Assembly: GCF_001969385.1 (NCBI RefSeq)
Contig: NZ_CP014796.1
Coordinates: 806,001-870,000 of the forward strand
DNA length: 64,000 bases
DNA from: Salipiger profundus
Lineage (GTDB): Bacteria > Pseudomonadota > Alphaproteobacteria > Rhodobacterales > Rhodobacteraceae
Reading direction: 5' to 3'
The position numbers and the translations under genes are program-made. Positions 19,769-29,202 of this stretch are shown piece by piece. Under the pieces are notes generated by a model. That model searched no databases, was not told where the DNA came from, and saw only the letters and a program-made list of their open reading frames with translations. Within the stretch, counting starts at the first letter, position 1; each line of letters starts with the position of its first letter.

Positions 19769-22576
19769 ATGACCCAGTTCGGCAAGGGCTGCCACCTGCA
19801 CCTGATCGACGGATCGGCCTTCATCTTCCGAGCCTATCACGCCCTTCCGCCGCTGACGCGGAAGTCGGACGGGCTGCCCATCGGCGCCGTCTCGGGCTTC
19901 TGCAACATGTTGCAGAAATACGTCGAGGACAACGCCGGCCCCGATGCACCGACGCATGTCGCGGTGATCTTCGACAAGGGCTCGCACACTTTCCGCAACG
20001 ACCTCTACGACCAGTACAAGGCCAACCGCGAGGAGATGCCCGAGGATCTGCGCCCGCAGATCCCGCTGACCCGCGAGGCCACCATCGCGTTCAACATCGC
20101 CTGCAAGGAGCTCGAGGGCTACGAGGCCGACGACATCATCGCCACCCTGTCGCGGCAGGCGCGCGAGGCCGGCGGGCGGGTGACGATCATCAGCTCGGAC
20201 AAGGACCTGATGCAGCTCGTCGGCGACGGGGTCGAGATGCTCGACGCGATGAAGAACCGCCGCATCGACCGCGACGGGGTGATGGAGAAGTTCGGCGTCT
20301 GGCCCGACCGCGTGGTCGACGTGCAGGCGCTCGCCGGCGACTCGGTCGACAACGTGCCCGGCGCGCCCGGCATCGGCATCAAGACCGCCGCGCTGCTCAT
20401 CAACGAGTGGGGCTCGCTCGAGGAGCTGCTCGACAACGCCGAGCAGATCAAGCAGCCCAAGCGCCGGCAGACGCTGATCGACAAACGCGAGCAGATCGAG
20501 CTGTCGAAAAGGCTCGTCCAGCTCGACGAGGAGACGCCGCTCGACTTCACGCTCGACGATCTCGAGGTGCGGGAGCCCGATCCCGAGACGCTGCTGGAGT
20601 TCCTCACCAAGATGGAATTCCGTTCGCTGACCAAGCGGATCTCGGACTCGCTGGGCGTCGAGGCGCCGGTCCTGCCCGACACCACGCCCGAAGGCGCCAA
20701 CCCGCCCGAGGACGACGCGCCCGAGATGCCCGCCATCGACCCCGAGAGCTACGTCTGGGTGAAGACGGCCGAGGATCTCGCGCCGTGGATCGCCGCCGCG
20801 CACGAACGCGGCTGGGTTGCCGTCGACACCGAGACCACGGGCCTCGACGAGATGGCCTGCGACCTCGTGGGGATCTCGCTCTGCATCGAGCCGGGCGAGG
20901 CCTGCTACATCCCGCTCGCCCACCGCGGCGACAGCGACGGCGGGCTTTTCGGCGACGGCGACCTTGCCGAGGGTCAGATGCCGATGCAGGCGGCGCTCGA
21001 CGCGCTGAAGCCGCTGTTCGAGGACCCGGCGGTGATGAAGATCGGGCAGAACATGAAATACGATGCCAAGGTGTTCTCGCGCTACGGCATCGACATCTCG
21101 CCGATCGACGACACCATGCTCATGTCCTACGCGATGAACGCGGGGCTGCACACGCACGGCATGGACGCGCTCTCGGAACGCTATCTTTCGCATGTGCCGA
21201 TCCCGATCAAGACGCTGCTGGGCAGCGGCAAGAAGATGAAGACCTTTGACCAGGTGCCGATCGGGGACGCGGTGAAATACGCCGCCGAGGACGCCGACAT
21301 CACCCTGCGGCTGTGGAAGATCTTCAAGCCGCAGCTGCACCGGGCCCATGTCACCCGCGTCTACGAGGGGCTCGAGCGGCCACTGGTGCCGGTGCTGGCC
21401 GAGATGGAGCGCAACGGCGTGCAGGTCGACCGGAACGTGCTGTCGCGCATGTCCGGCGCCTTTGCCCAGAAGATGGCGCAGCTCGAGGAAGAGATCCACG
21501 AGCTTGCCGGTGAAAGCTTCAACGTCGGCTCGCCGAAACAGCTGGGCGAGATCCTCTTCGACAAGATGGGGCTCGAAGGCGGCAAGAAGGGCAAGACCGG
21601 CGCCTATGGCACCGGCGCCGACGTGCTCGAGGACCTGGCGACCGAGCACGAGCTGCCCGCGCGGGTGCTCGACTGGCGGCAGATCTCGAAGCTCAAGAGC
21701 ACCTACACCGACGCGCTGCAGGGCCATATCAACGCCGAGACCGGCCGGGTGCACACCTCCTACGTGATCGCGGGGGCGAACACCGGCCGGCTGGCCTCGA
21801 CCGATCCGAACCTGCAGAACATCCCCGTGCGCTCGGAGGAAGGCCGCCGCATCCGCGAGGCCTTCGTCGCGCCCGAGGGCAAGACGCTGGTATCGCTCGA
21901 CTACAGCCAGATCGAGCTGCGCATCCTCGCCCACATGGCCGACATCGACGCCCTGAAGCAGGCGTTCCGCGACGGCCAGGACATTCACGCGATGACCGCG
22001 TCGGAGATGTTCAACGTGCCGATGGACGAGATGACGCCCGAGATCCGGCGGCAGGCCAAGGCCATCAACTTCGGCGTGATCTACGGCATCTCGGGCTTCG
22101 GGCTGGCGCGCAACCTGCGCATTCCGCGCAAGGACGCGCAGGATTTCATCGACCGCTACTTCGAGCGGTTCCCGGGCATCAAGGCCTACATGGACGACAC
22201 CACCGAGTTCGCCAAGGAACACAAGCGGGTCGAGACCCTGTTCGGCCGGGTGATCCACACGCCCGAGATCGCCGCCAAGGGCCCGCGCGCCGGCTTCGCC
22301 AAGCGCGCCGCGATCAACGCGCCGATCCAGGGCACCGCGGCCGACATCATCCGCCGCGCGATGATCCGGATGCCCGAGGCAATCGAGGGCCTGCCCGCGA
22401 AGATGCTGCTGCAGGTCCACGACGAACTGCTGTTCGAGGTCGAGACCGGCGCCGAGGACGCGCTGATCGAGGCCGCCCGCGCTGTCATGGAGGGCGCGGC
22501 GGAACCGGTCGTGAAGCTCGACGTGCCGCTCGTCGCGGATGCGGGTCAGGGCAGCAACTGGGCCGAGGCGCACTGA
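19769..22576 (+). CDS. polA: DNA polymerase I
   Basis: Repair and Okazaki-fragment maturation polymerase, 935 residues. The 5'-3' exonuclease covers about 1-300 (HLIDGSAFIFRAYHAL; DDIIATLSRQA). A 3'-5' exonuclease domain near 330-520 keeps the catalytic DTETTGLD, so proofreading should be active. Polymerase motifs are intact: A (VSLDYSQIELRILAHM), B (RRQAKAINFGVIYG) and C (VHDELLFEV) near the C-terminus. ATG 19769 has AAGGGAG upstream. Confidence 0.98.
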   Translation: MTQFGKGCHLHLIDGSAFIFRAYHALPPLTRKSDGLPIGAVSGFCNMLQKYVEDNAGPDAPTHVAVIFDKGSHTFRNDLYDQYKANREEMPEDLRPQIPLTREATIAFNIACKELEGYEADDIIATLSRQAREAGGRVTIISSDKDLMQLVGDGVEMLDAMKNRRIDRDGVMEKFGVWPDRVVDVQALAGDSVDNVPGAPGIGIKTAALLINEWGSLEELLDNAEQIKQPKRRQTLIDKREQIELSKRLVQLDEETPLDFTLDDLEVREPDPETLLEFLTKMEFRSLTKRISDSLGVEAPVLPDTTPEGANPPEDDAPEMPAIDPESYVWVKTAEDLAPWIAAAHERGWVAVDTETTGLDEMACDLVGISLCIEPGEACYIPLAHRGDSDGGLFGDGDLAEGQMPMQAALDALKPLFEDPAVMKIGQNMKYDAKVFSRYGIDISPIDDTMLMSYAMNAGLHTHGMDALSERYLSHVPIPIKTLLGSGKKMKTFDQVPIGDAVKYAAEDADITLRLWKIFKPQLHRAHVTRVYEGLERPLVPVLAEMERNGVQVDRNVLSRMSGAFAQKMAQLEEEIHELAGESFNVGSPKQLGEILFDKMGLEGGKKGKTGAYGTGADVLEDLATEHELPARVLDWRQISKLKSTYTDALQGHINAETGRVHTSYVIAGANTGRLASTDPNLQNIPVRSEEGRRIREAFVAPEGKTLVSLDYSQIELRILAHMADIDALKQAFRDGQDIHAMTASEMFNVPMDEMTPEIRRQAKAINFGVIYGISGFGLARNLRIPRKDAQDFIDRYFERFPGIKAYMDDTTEFAKEHKRVETLFGRVIHTPEIAAKGPRAGFAKRAAINAPIQGTAADIIRRAMIRMPEAIEGLPAKMLLQVHDELLFEVETGAEDALIEAARAVMEGAAEPVVKLDVPLVADAGQGSNWAEAH

Positions 22577-22588
22577 GGCGCCCTGGCC

Positions 22589-23449
22589 CTACCCCGCCCG
22601 GGGGCGGCGCGTGACGATGGACACCGCGACGCCGCCCAGCACCAGCAGGGCGGCAAGGCTGAAGCGCAGCGTCAGCGGTTCCGCGAGGAAGGCCATGCCT
22701 CCCGCCATGGCGATCAGCGGCACGGTGAGCTGCGCCACGGCGGCCACAGATCCCGGCAGGCGCGGCAGCACCGTGTACCACAGCGCGTAGCCGAGCCCCG
22801 AGGTTACCGCGCCCGAGACGACGGCCAGCGTGACCGCTTTCATCTGCCAGTCCGCCGCCCCCTGCCCCGTCATCGTCAGCCCGGCCTGCACCAGCAGCCC
22901 GAGCCCCGCGGTCAGCACGAAATTCGATGCCGTCGAGGCCAGCGGCTCGTCTGCCAGCCTACCGGCAAGCGAGTAGACGCCCCAGCCGATCCCCGCGAGC
23001 AGCATCGCCGCCGCGTGCGGCAGGCTCGGGGCGGCCGCACCACCGGGCGAGAGCAGCCAGACCAGCCCGCCAAAGGCGAGCGCCGCGCCAAGCCATCGCT
23101 GCGCGGGCACCCGTTCGCCGCCCGCAAGGCTGCCGCCGAACATGGTGACCTGCACCATTCCGAAGAGCAGCAGCGCGCCCAGCCCCGCCGGCAGACCGGC
23201 GTAGGCCGCCGAGAAACCGTAGATGTAGAGAAACAGCCCGGCCACGCCGGCCAGCCGTCCGCGCCCGCCAAGACGCAGGCCGCCGGTGCGGATCAGCACC
23301 AGCGCGGCGAGCACCACGGCACCCGACAGCAGCCGCAGTGTGCCGAAGCTCGCCGGGTCGATACCGCCCGAGGCAAGCGCGGCACGGCTCAGCAACGAAT
23401 TGGCAGCGAAGGCCGTCATCGTCAGCGCCACCAGCAGAAACAGTCGCAT
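22589..23449 (-). CDS. EamA/DMT-family transporter
   Basis: An inner-membrane transporter of 286 residues with about ten hydrophobic segments arranged as two five-helix EamA repeats (first starting MRLFLLVALTMTAFAANSLL). Members export amino acids and other metabolites; the substrate cannot be read here. ATG 23449 is preceded by GGGGAGG. It is convergent with polA, the stops being 12 bases apart. Confidence 0.85.
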   Translation of the reverse strand: MRLFLLVALTMTAFAANSLLSRAALASGGIDPASFGTLRLLSGAVVLAALVLIRTGGLRLGGRGRLAGVAGLFLYIYGFSAAYAGLPAGLGALLLFGMVQVTMFGGSLAGGERVPAQRWLGAALAFGGLVWLLSPGGAAAPSLPHAAAMLLAGIGWGVYSLAGRLADEPLASTASNFVLTAGLGLLVQAGLTMTGQGAADWQMKAVTLAVVSGAVTSGLGYALWYTVLPRLPGSVAAVAQLTVPLIAMAGGMAFLAEPLTLRFSLAALLVLGGVAVSIVTRRPRAG

Positions 23450-23499
23450 GGGCCTCCCCTTCCATGGGCTTCCCACTCCGGTGCCCCTCCCCGTCCGGC

Positions 23500-24150
23500 T
23501 CAGTTCGGCGGAGAGCCCCGCTCGCGCGCCTTCTTGGCCTTGAGCGCCGCCAGTTTGGCGTTCAGCGCGCCGCGCCGGCGGCTCTGGTAGGCCCGGATCA
23601 CCGGCACGGTAAGATAATAGGCCACGAGCCCGGTTATGATGCCGGGCAGGATGCCCCCGATCATGTAGGGATAGAAGACCTTGTCGTAGAAGATGTGCAG
23701 GTTCGACCAGTTGGTGGGCTCCCCGAGCAGCCAGGCGCAGAGGTTGTCCCACAGGTCGGTGCCGGCATAGCCGAACTGCTCGAACAGCGAGCGGTGGTGC
23801 GGCGCGTGCCGGTCGATCCCGAGCAGCCAGTAGCCGGTGCGCAGCGCGGCGATGCCGATGGGCACGTAGGTGAGCGGATTGCCGAAGAAGGTCGCCAGAA
23901 GCGAGGCGATGACGTTGCCCCGCAGGATCCACGCGAGCGATGCGGCGATGAGGAAGTGCAGCCCGTAGAACGGCGTGAAGGTGGTGAAGACCCCGGCGAA
24001 GATGCCGCGCGCGATCTTCTCGGGCGGATCGGGCAGACGGTGCAGGCGGTGCTGGATATAACGGGCGGCGCGGGCCCAGCCGCCACGCGGCCAGAAGAAC
24101 TCCAACACGATCCTGAGCAGGGGCCGTCTGTCGCGGCGTTTGAAGACCAA
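23500..24150 (-). CDS. DUF2062 domain membrane protein
   Basis: A 216-residue protein with three or four membrane segments and the DUF2062 core (IARGIFAGVFTTFTPFYGLH, then SLLATFFGNPLTYVPIGIAAL near residues 48-105). The function of the family is unknown. The C-terminus is a Lys/Arg-rich cytoplasmic tail. The likely start is TTG 24150, as no ATG or GTG fits the domain start, so the start is uncertain. It follows rsh on the same strand and may share its transcript. Confidence 0.8.
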   Translation of the reverse strand: MVFKRRDRRPLLRIVLEFFWPRGGWARAARYIQHRLHRLPDPPEKIARGIFAGVFTTFTPFYGLHFLIAASLAWILRGNVIASLLATFFGNPLTYVPIGIAALRTGYWLLGIDRHAPHHRSLFEQFGYAGTDLWDNLCAWLLGEPTNWSNLHIFYDKVFYPYMIGGILPGIITGLVAYYLTVPVIRAYQSRRRGALNAKLAALKAKKARERGSPPN

Positions 24151-24224
24151 AGGCCTGATCCGTCCGTACTTCGGCGACCCTCGGGCCGCGCGTTCTCATG
24201 CTGCGGCCGGGAGAGCCGCGTCTG

Positions 24225-26363
24225 TCACTCTGCCGCCGCCGGTATCGACCCGTGCGAGGCGTCGCGGCAACGATGCACCGAGGCAACGTCGCTTTCGGCT
24301 TCGAGCACCGAGATCACCGAGTGCAGATGCTCCGCGTCCCTGAACTCGACGTTCAGGCGCAGTCTGAAGAAATCGGGTTTACGATCCAAGAACTCGAGGT
24401 CCGAAATATTGGCCTGCCGCTCGCCGATCAAGGTGCAAACGCGCCCGAGCACCCCCGCGTCGTTGCCGATGGTCAACTCGAGGCTCACGTCGTAGGCAGC
24501 GGGATGGGTTCCCTCGGCCCAGCGCAGGTCGACCCAGCGGTCGGGCTGGTCCTCGTAGGCAGCGAGCGATTCGCAGTCGATGGCGTGGACGAATACGCCC
24601 TTGCCGCGCTGCGTGATGCCGACGATACGCTCTCCGGGAAGCGGCTGGCAGCAGCGCGCACGGGTGAAACCGGTGCCGGGCTCGAGGCCGATCACGGCGC
24701 GATGGGCGTCGACCTCGGCCTCGACGTTGTCGCCGAGGTCCGGGTAGACCGCATGCACCACCTCGCGCGAGGTGAGCTCGGCGCTGCCCAGTCGCGCGAG
24801 AAGCGTATCGCGCCCCTCGAGCCGCAGTGTCTGCGCCGCCTTCTCGAGCACCTTGTCGGTGGCCTTCTTGCCGACGTGTTCGAACGCCGACCGCGCCAGT
24901 TCCGCACCCAGCCGGATGAAGCGCTCGCGACCGGCCTCGCGCAGGGCGCGACGGATTGCGGTGCGGGCCTTGCCGGTGGTGGCGATGTCGAGCCAGGTCG
25001 CCTGCGGGGTCTGCCCCTCGGCGGTGATGATCTCGACCGACTGGCCGTTCTTCAGCCGCGTCCAGAGCGGCACGCGGATCCCGTCGACCTTGGCCCCCAC
25101 GCAGGCCGACCCGATGCGGGTGTGGATCGCGTAGGCATAATCGAGCGGCGTCGCCCCACGCGGCAGCTTCACCACGTCGCCCTTGGGCGTGAAGCAGAAC
25201 ACCTTGTCGGAATACATCTCGAGCTTGACCGCCTCGAGGAACTCGTCGTGATCCTGCTCGCTGTCGAACTGCTCGGTGAGCGACGAGATCCACTTGGCCG
25301 GATCGACGGCAAAGGGGTTCTCGGCGCGTTCGCCGTCGCGGTAGGACCAGTGCGCGGCAACGCCGGTCTCGGCGACCTCGTGCATCTGGCGGGTGCGGAT
25401 CTGCACCTCGACCCGCTTGCCGTCGCGGCCCGACACCGTGGTGTGAATCGACCGGTAACCGTTCGACTTGGGCTGGCTGACGTAATCCTTGAACCGGCCC
25501 GGCACCGACTTCCAGCGCTGGTGGATGACGCCGAGCGCGCGGTAGCAGTCCATCTCGTTCCGGGTGATCACGCGGAAGCCGTAGATGTCGGAGAGCCGGG
25601 AGAACCCCATGCTTTTCTCCTGCATCTTGCGCCAGATCGAATAGGGTTTCTTGGCCCGACCGAACACCTCGGCGTCGATGCCTGCCGCTTCCAGCTCGTG
25701 CCGCATGTCGCCGGTGATGCGGTGGATGACGTCGCCGGCTTCCTTTTGCAGCGTGATGAAGCGCCGGATGATCGAGGCGCGCCCCTCGGGGTTCAGCACG
25801 CGGAAGGCAAGGTCCTCGAGCTCCTCGCGCATCCACTGCATGCCCATCCGGCCGGCGAGCGGCGCGTAGATATCCATCGTCTCGCGCGCCTTCTGCACCT
25901 GCTTCTCGGCGCGCATCGCCTTGATGGTGCGCATGTTGTGCAGGCGGTCGGCCAGCTTCACGAGGATCACCCGCAGGTCCTTGGACATCGCCATGAACAG
26001 CTTGCGGAAGTTCTCGGCCTGCTTGGTCTCGGAGCTGGAAAGCTGGAGGTTGGTGAGCTTGGTCACCCCGTCCACGAGTTCCGCGACATCGGTGCCGAAC
26101 CGCTCGGCGATGTCGGTGTAGGAGGCGCGGGTGTCCTCGATCGTGTCGTGCAGGAGCGCGGTGATGATCGTCGCGTCGTCGAGCTGCTGCTCGGTCAGGA
26201 TCGCGGCGACGGCAACGGGGTGCGTGAAATAGGGCTCGCCAGACTGGCGCGTCTGCCCCTCGTGCATCGCGCGGCCGAAATCATAGGCCGCGCGGATCAG
26301 CGTCTCGTTCGTCTTCGGGTTGTAGTTGCGGACCAGCGCAACAAGATCTTCCGCCGCGATCAT
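24225..26363 (-). CDS. rsh: Bifunctional (p)ppGpp synthetase/hydrolase (RelA/SpoT homologue)
   Basis: Makes and degrades the stringent-response alarmone. In 712 residues the order is HD hydrolase (THPVAVAAILTEQQLD, ALLHDTIEDT, about 20-150), synthetase (SDIYGFRVITRNEMDCYRAL, KSNGYRSIHTTVSG, about 240-350), TGS domain (about 385-450), a conserved Cys motif (ARCCQPLPGERIVG) and a C-terminal ACT domain (about 635-705). Both catalytic halves look intact. ATG 26363. It follows rpoZ by 38 bases, a conserved pairing also seen in E. coli (rpoZ-spoT). Confidence 0.95.
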   Translation of the reverse strand: MIAAEDLVALVRNYNPKTNETLIRAAYDFGRAMHEGQTRQSGEPYFTHPVAVAAILTEQQLDDATIITALLHDTIEDTRASYTDIAERFGTDVAELVDGVTKLTNLQLSSSETKQAENFRKLFMAMSKDLRVILVKLADRLHNMRTIKAMRAEKQVQKARETMDIYAPLAGRMGMQWMREELEDLAFRVLNPEGRASIIRRFITLQKEAGDVIHRITGDMRHELEAAGIDAEVFGRAKKPYSIWRKMQEKSMGFSRLSDIYGFRVITRNEMDCYRALGVIHQRWKSVPGRFKDYVSQPKSNGYRSIHTTVSGRDGKRVEVQIRTRQMHEVAETGVAAHWSYRDGERAENPFAVDPAKWISSLTEQFDSEQDHDEFLEAVKLEMYSDKVFCFTPKGDVVKLPRGATPLDYAYAIHTRIGSACVGAKVDGIRVPLWTRLKNGQSVEIITAEGQTPQATWLDIATTGKARTAIRRALREAGRERFIRLGAELARSAFEHVGKKATDKVLEKAAQTLRLEGRDTLLARLGSAELTSREVVHAVYPDLGDNVEAEVDAHRAVIGLEPGTGFTRARCCQPLPGERIVGITQRGKGVFVHAIDCESLAAYEDQPDRWVDLRWAEGTHPAAYDVSLELTIGNDAGVLGRVCTLIGERQANISDLEFLDRKPDFFRLRLNVEFRDAEHLHSVISVLEAESDVASVHRCRDASHGSIPAAAE

Positions 26364-26400
26364 GGGCGCCCATCCTTACTGGCCCGCAAAATGGCGAGCC

Positions 26401-26754
26401 TCAGCTCTCTCCCTGTGCTTCCATCAGGGCGCGCAGGAGTTTTTCTTCCGACATGTCGTCTTCTGCCGGCTTGTCCTGCTCGGCACCCATGAGAAGCGCC
26501 ATGCTGTCGTCCTCGGGCTCGTCCACCTCGATCTGGGTCTGGTGGGACTCGATCAGGCGCTCGCGCAGCTCATCGGCCGACTGGGTTTCCTCGGCGATTT
26601 CGCGAAGGGCGACGACCGGGTTCTTGTCGTTGTCGCGGTCCACGGTCAGCGTGCTCCCGGACGAGATTTCGCGGGCGCGGTGCGCTGCGAGCATCACCAG
26701 CTCGAAGCGGTTGGGGACCTTGTCGACGCAATCTTCTACCGTAACGCGGGCCAT
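26401..26754 (-). CDS. rpoZ: RNA polymerase subunit omega
   Basis: Small subunit that helps fold and hold beta-prime; 117 residues. The N-terminal [20 protein letters not shown] and the [13 protein letters not shown] motif are diagnostic. The acidic C-terminal tail ([11 protein letters not shown] … [15 protein letters not shown]) is variable. First gene before rsh, with a candidate promoter upstream. Confidence 0.97.
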   Translation of the reverse strand: MARVTVEDCVDKVPNRFELVMLAAHRAREISSGSTLTVDRDNDKNPVVALREIAEETQSADELRERLIESHQTQIEVDEPEDDSMALLMGAEQDKPAEDDMSEEKLLRALMEAQGES

Positions 26755-26791
26755 GTGCGTGTCACCTATCGGTTAGCCGTCAGAAAGGTGA

Positions 26792-26820
26792 TGTCTAGCG
26801 TGCACCAAGCCGGAATACAA
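26792..26820 (-). promoter_or_regulatory. Candidate promoter for rpoZ-rsh
   Basis: On the minus strand TTGTAT (26820-26815) and TAGACA (26797-26792) are separated by 17 bases, about 40 bases before the rpoZ ATG. Inferred from spacing only. Confidence 0.4.
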
Positions 26821-26831
26821 GCGCGATTCGC

Positions 26832-27398
26832 TCATAAAGGCTTGACCTCGGCGCGCGCTTCTGCCGGTAGCGCGGCACAGAGTTCAGCCACCGTGCGGCC
26901 AAGCAGGGGGTGGCGCCAGTCGGGCGCCACATCCGCGAGCGGAACAAGCACGAAAGCGCGGTCCTGAAGACGCGGGTGCGGCAGAATCAGCTCGTCGGGC
27001 GTGCGCCGAACCTGCTCCTCGGGCGCGAGCGCACGCCACGCGGCTTGTGACGCAACGTCGGGAAGCACCTGCTCCCCCACCGCCAGAAGGTCGAGATCGA
27101 GCGTCCGGCTGCCCCACCGCTGCACCCGCGCGCGACCGTAGTCGGCCTCGACCGCATGCAGCACGGCCAGCACCTCGCGTGGGTCACCCGGACCATCCAG
27201 CACCGCGCAGCCGTTCACGTAATCCGGCCCGGCGCCCGCAGGAAAACAGGGCGTTGCATAGAATCGGCTGACCCGCAGCACCTCCAGCCCACGATCGGCG
27301 AGGGCATCGAGCGCGGCCTGCAGCGTCGCGGTCGGGGGACTGTCATGCAAGGGCAGGTTCGCACCGAGCGCGATCATGATTTCTTGTTCGGAAAGCAC
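26832..27398 (-). CDS. folK: 2-amino-4-hydroxy-6-hydroxymethyldihydropteridine pyrophosphokinase
   Basis: Transfers pyrophosphate from ATP to the pterin in folate synthesis. The 188-residue protein has the HPPK pattern: IALGAN at the N-terminus, [11 protein letters not shown], the [10 protein letters not shown] strand and the diagnostic [15 protein letters not shown]. The start is uncertain: GTG 27398 ([14 protein letters not shown]) has GGAGG about 15 bases upstream, while ATG 27377 would begin [10 protein letters not shown] without a clear ribosome site. Divergent from the NYN gene. Confidence 0.92.
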   Translation of the reverse strand: MLSEQEIMIALGANLPLHDSPPTATLQAALDALADRGLEVLRVSRFYATPCFPAGAGPDYVNGCAVLDGPGDPREVLAVLHAVEADYGRARVQRWGSRTLDLDLLAVGEQVLPDVASQAAWRALAPEEQVRRTPDELILPHPRLQDRAFVLVPLADVAPDWRHPLLGRTVAELCAALPAEARAEVKPL

Positions 27399-27431
27399 CG
27401 TTGAGCTACCATCCTCCTCATGTTTCCCGGG

Positions 27432-27459
27432 TTGAACACGCGGGCTTAAGCATTAATCT
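27432..27459 (+). promoter_or_regulatory. Candidate promoter for the NYN-domain gene
   Basis: TTGAAC (27432-27437) and TAATCT (27454-27459) are 16 bases apart, about 70 bases before the ATG at 27531. A GCTTAAGC palindrome (27444-27451) lies in the spacer. Weak evidence. Confidence 0.3.
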
Positions 27460-27530
27460 CTGGTATCCCGTCGCGCTATTTTTTGCACTCACGGACTCTC
27501 GCGCGCGGCGAATTGCTGAAAGGACATTTT

Positions 27531-28106
27531 ATGTTTTACAAGGATGAACGGCTGGCGCTGTTCATAGACGGGTCGAACCTGTATGCCGCCGCGAAGGCGC
27601 TCGGGTTCGACATCGACTATAAACTCCTCCGCCAGGAATTCGTGCGCCGAGGCAAGATGGTGCGCGCATTCTACTACACCGCGCTGCTCGAAAACGACGA
27701 ATATTCCCCCATCCGTCCGCTGGTCGACTGGCTCCACTACAACGGCTTCACCATGGTGACCAAGCCTGCCAAGGAGTACACGGACAGCCAGGGTCGTCGC
27801 AAGGTCAAGGGCAACATGGACATCGAGCTTACCGTCGATGCCATGGAGCTTGCCCCGCGCGTCGATCACATCGTGCTGTTCTCGGGCGACGGCGACTTCC
27901 GTCCGCTGGTGGAAAGCCTGCAGCGGCAGGGCGTGCGGGTCTCGGTGGTCTCGACCATCCGCAGCCAGCCGCCGATGATCGCCGACGAGCTGCGCCGCCA
28001 GGCCGACAACTTCATCGAACTCGACGAGCTGCGCGAAGTCATCGGCCGCCCGCCCCGCGAACAGCAGGCGGAACGCAACTTCGAGGTCGCGAGCAACGGG
28101 CGCTGA
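27531..28106 (+). CDS. NYN domain protein (LabA/DUF88 family)
   Basis: A 191-residue predicted RNA-processing protein. ALFIDGSNLYAAAKAL near residue 10, NMDIELTVDAMELA near 95 and VLFSGDGDFRPLVESL near 112 give the acidic residues of a PIN-like metal site. The family is uniformly present beside folK and rpoZ genes in many alphaproteobacteria as far as I recall. ATG 27531 has AAAGGA upstream. The exact role is unknown. It lacks the LOTUS domain found in the gene at 13170. Confidence 0.88.
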   Translation: MFYKDERLALFIDGSNLYAAAKALGFDIDYKLLRQEFVRRGKMVRAFYYTALLENDEYSPIRPLVDWLHYNGFTMVTKPAKEYTDSQGRRKVKGNMDIELTVDAMELAPRVDHIVLFSGDGDFRPLVESLQRQGVRVSVVSTIRSQPPMIADELRRQADNFIELDELREVIGRPPREQQAERNFEVASNGR

Positions 28107-28145
28107 GACGTCGCGGAGCCGTCATGGGGATGAGGCTCCCGCGTC

Positions 28146-28595
28146 ATGCTTTCTGAGGCCGCCGCGCTAGGCGGCCTCTTCCTCGCGGCCTTTGGCGCCG
28201 CCACGATCCTGCCGTTCCAGTCGGAGCTTGTCTTCGTCGGGCTCCAGCTTCGCGACATCTCGCCGATCTGGCTGCTCGTCCTGGTGGCGAGCGTTGGCAA
28301 CACGCTCGGTGCGGCGGTCAATTATGTCCTCGGCCTCTGGGTCGAACGGTTCCGTCATCATCGCTGGTTTCCCGCGAGCGAGGCGCAACTCGACCGTGCG
28401 CAGCGCGCCTATGCCCGCTGGGGCGTCTGGACCCTGCTGCTGAGCTGGGCGCCGTTCGGAGACGCCTTCACCGTGGTCGCCGGCATCATGCGCACCCACT
28501 GGCTGGTGTTCCTCGTGCTCGTGACCATCGCCAAGACCGGACGCTACATCGTACTGGCCTGGGCCACGGTGGCGGCCTCGGGGGGCTCGCTCTAG
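28146..28595 (+). CDS. YqaA family membrane protein (DedA/SNARE-associated type)
   Basis: An inner-membrane protein of 149 residues with the re-entrant hairpin region FGAATILPFQSELVFVGLQL near 15-35 and the conserved VASVGNTLGAAVNYVLG near 47. The related DedA and YqaA families have been linked to lipid flipping and membrane homeostasis. The gene ends three bases before the stop of the convergent cytochrome gene. Confidence 0.85.
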   Translation: MLSEAAALGGLFLAAFGAATILPFQSELVFVGLQLRDISPIWLLVLVASVGNTLGAAVNYVLGLWVERFRHHRWFPASEAQLDRAQRAYARWGVWTLLLSWAPFGDAFTVVAGIMRTHWLVFLVLVTIAKTGRYIVLAWATVAASGGSL

Positions 28596-28598
28596 CGG

Positions 28599-29069
28599 TC
28601 AGTCCGGGAACGCCGCGGCGCGCGCGTTGATCTCGTTGTGAATCCGCACGACCTCGGCCGGCCAGGTGCTCTTGATGTAGGCCATGATGTCGACGATCTC
28701 GTCGCGGCTCAGCACGTCGGCGAAGCCTGACATGTTCGATTTGTAGTCACCGCCCACCAGCGCCTCGGTGCCATGCATCACGATCTCGAGCAGCTGTGCG
28801 TCGGCGTGGTGCCAGGTGTGTCCGGTCTCGTCGTGGGGCGGGGCCGGCAGGTAGCCATCGGCATCGCGTGTCTTCCAGTCGGGGGCGCCGGCGAGGTCGG
28901 CGCCGTGACAACTGGCGCAATTCTCGGCGTAGAGCGCCGCGCCGCGCTCGACCCGCTCGGCGTCGCGGTAGGGGAAAAGTCCGGGGACCGGCTCCGCCGC
29001 CATCTGCGCCAGCGCCGGCCCCTGCCCCATTGCAGCCATCGCACCGAGTGCCCAAAGCAACGCCTTCAT
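28599..29069 (-). CDS. Periplasmic class I cytochrome c
   Basis: A 156-residue exported haem protein. Residues 1-21 form a signal peptide ([21 protein letters not shown]). The haem motif CASCH is at 51-55 and a likely methionine ligand lies in [14 protein letters not shown] near 113. Its partner is not shown by neighbours; similar small cytochromes serve as electron carriers or in thiosulfate and copper systems. I choose ATG 29069 with GGATAGGGGG upstream; a GTG directly before it adds one residue. Confidence 0.88.
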   Translation of the reverse strand: MKALLWALGAMAAMGQGPALAQMAAEPVPGLFPYRDAERVERGAALYAENCASCHGADLAGAPDWKTRDADGYLPAPPHDETGHTWHHADAQLLEIVMHGTEALVGGDYKSNMSGFADVLSRDEIVDIMAYIKSTWPAEVVRIHNEINARAAAFPD

Positions 29070-29202
29070 CACGCCCCCTATCCGTTTCCGGCTTCAACTT
29101 TCCCTGTATCCCGCGACGCGATCAAGTCACGCTTCGATCAGCTTCGCCCTCTGGACCCGGCGGCGCCGAACCCTTACCTCTGGCCCCATGCAGGAGACGC
29201 GA

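Noticed and set aside
19572..22573. Long minus-strand frame antisense to polA
   Set aside because: Composition typical of an antisense shadow (His, Arg, Val, Asp); polA is unambiguous.
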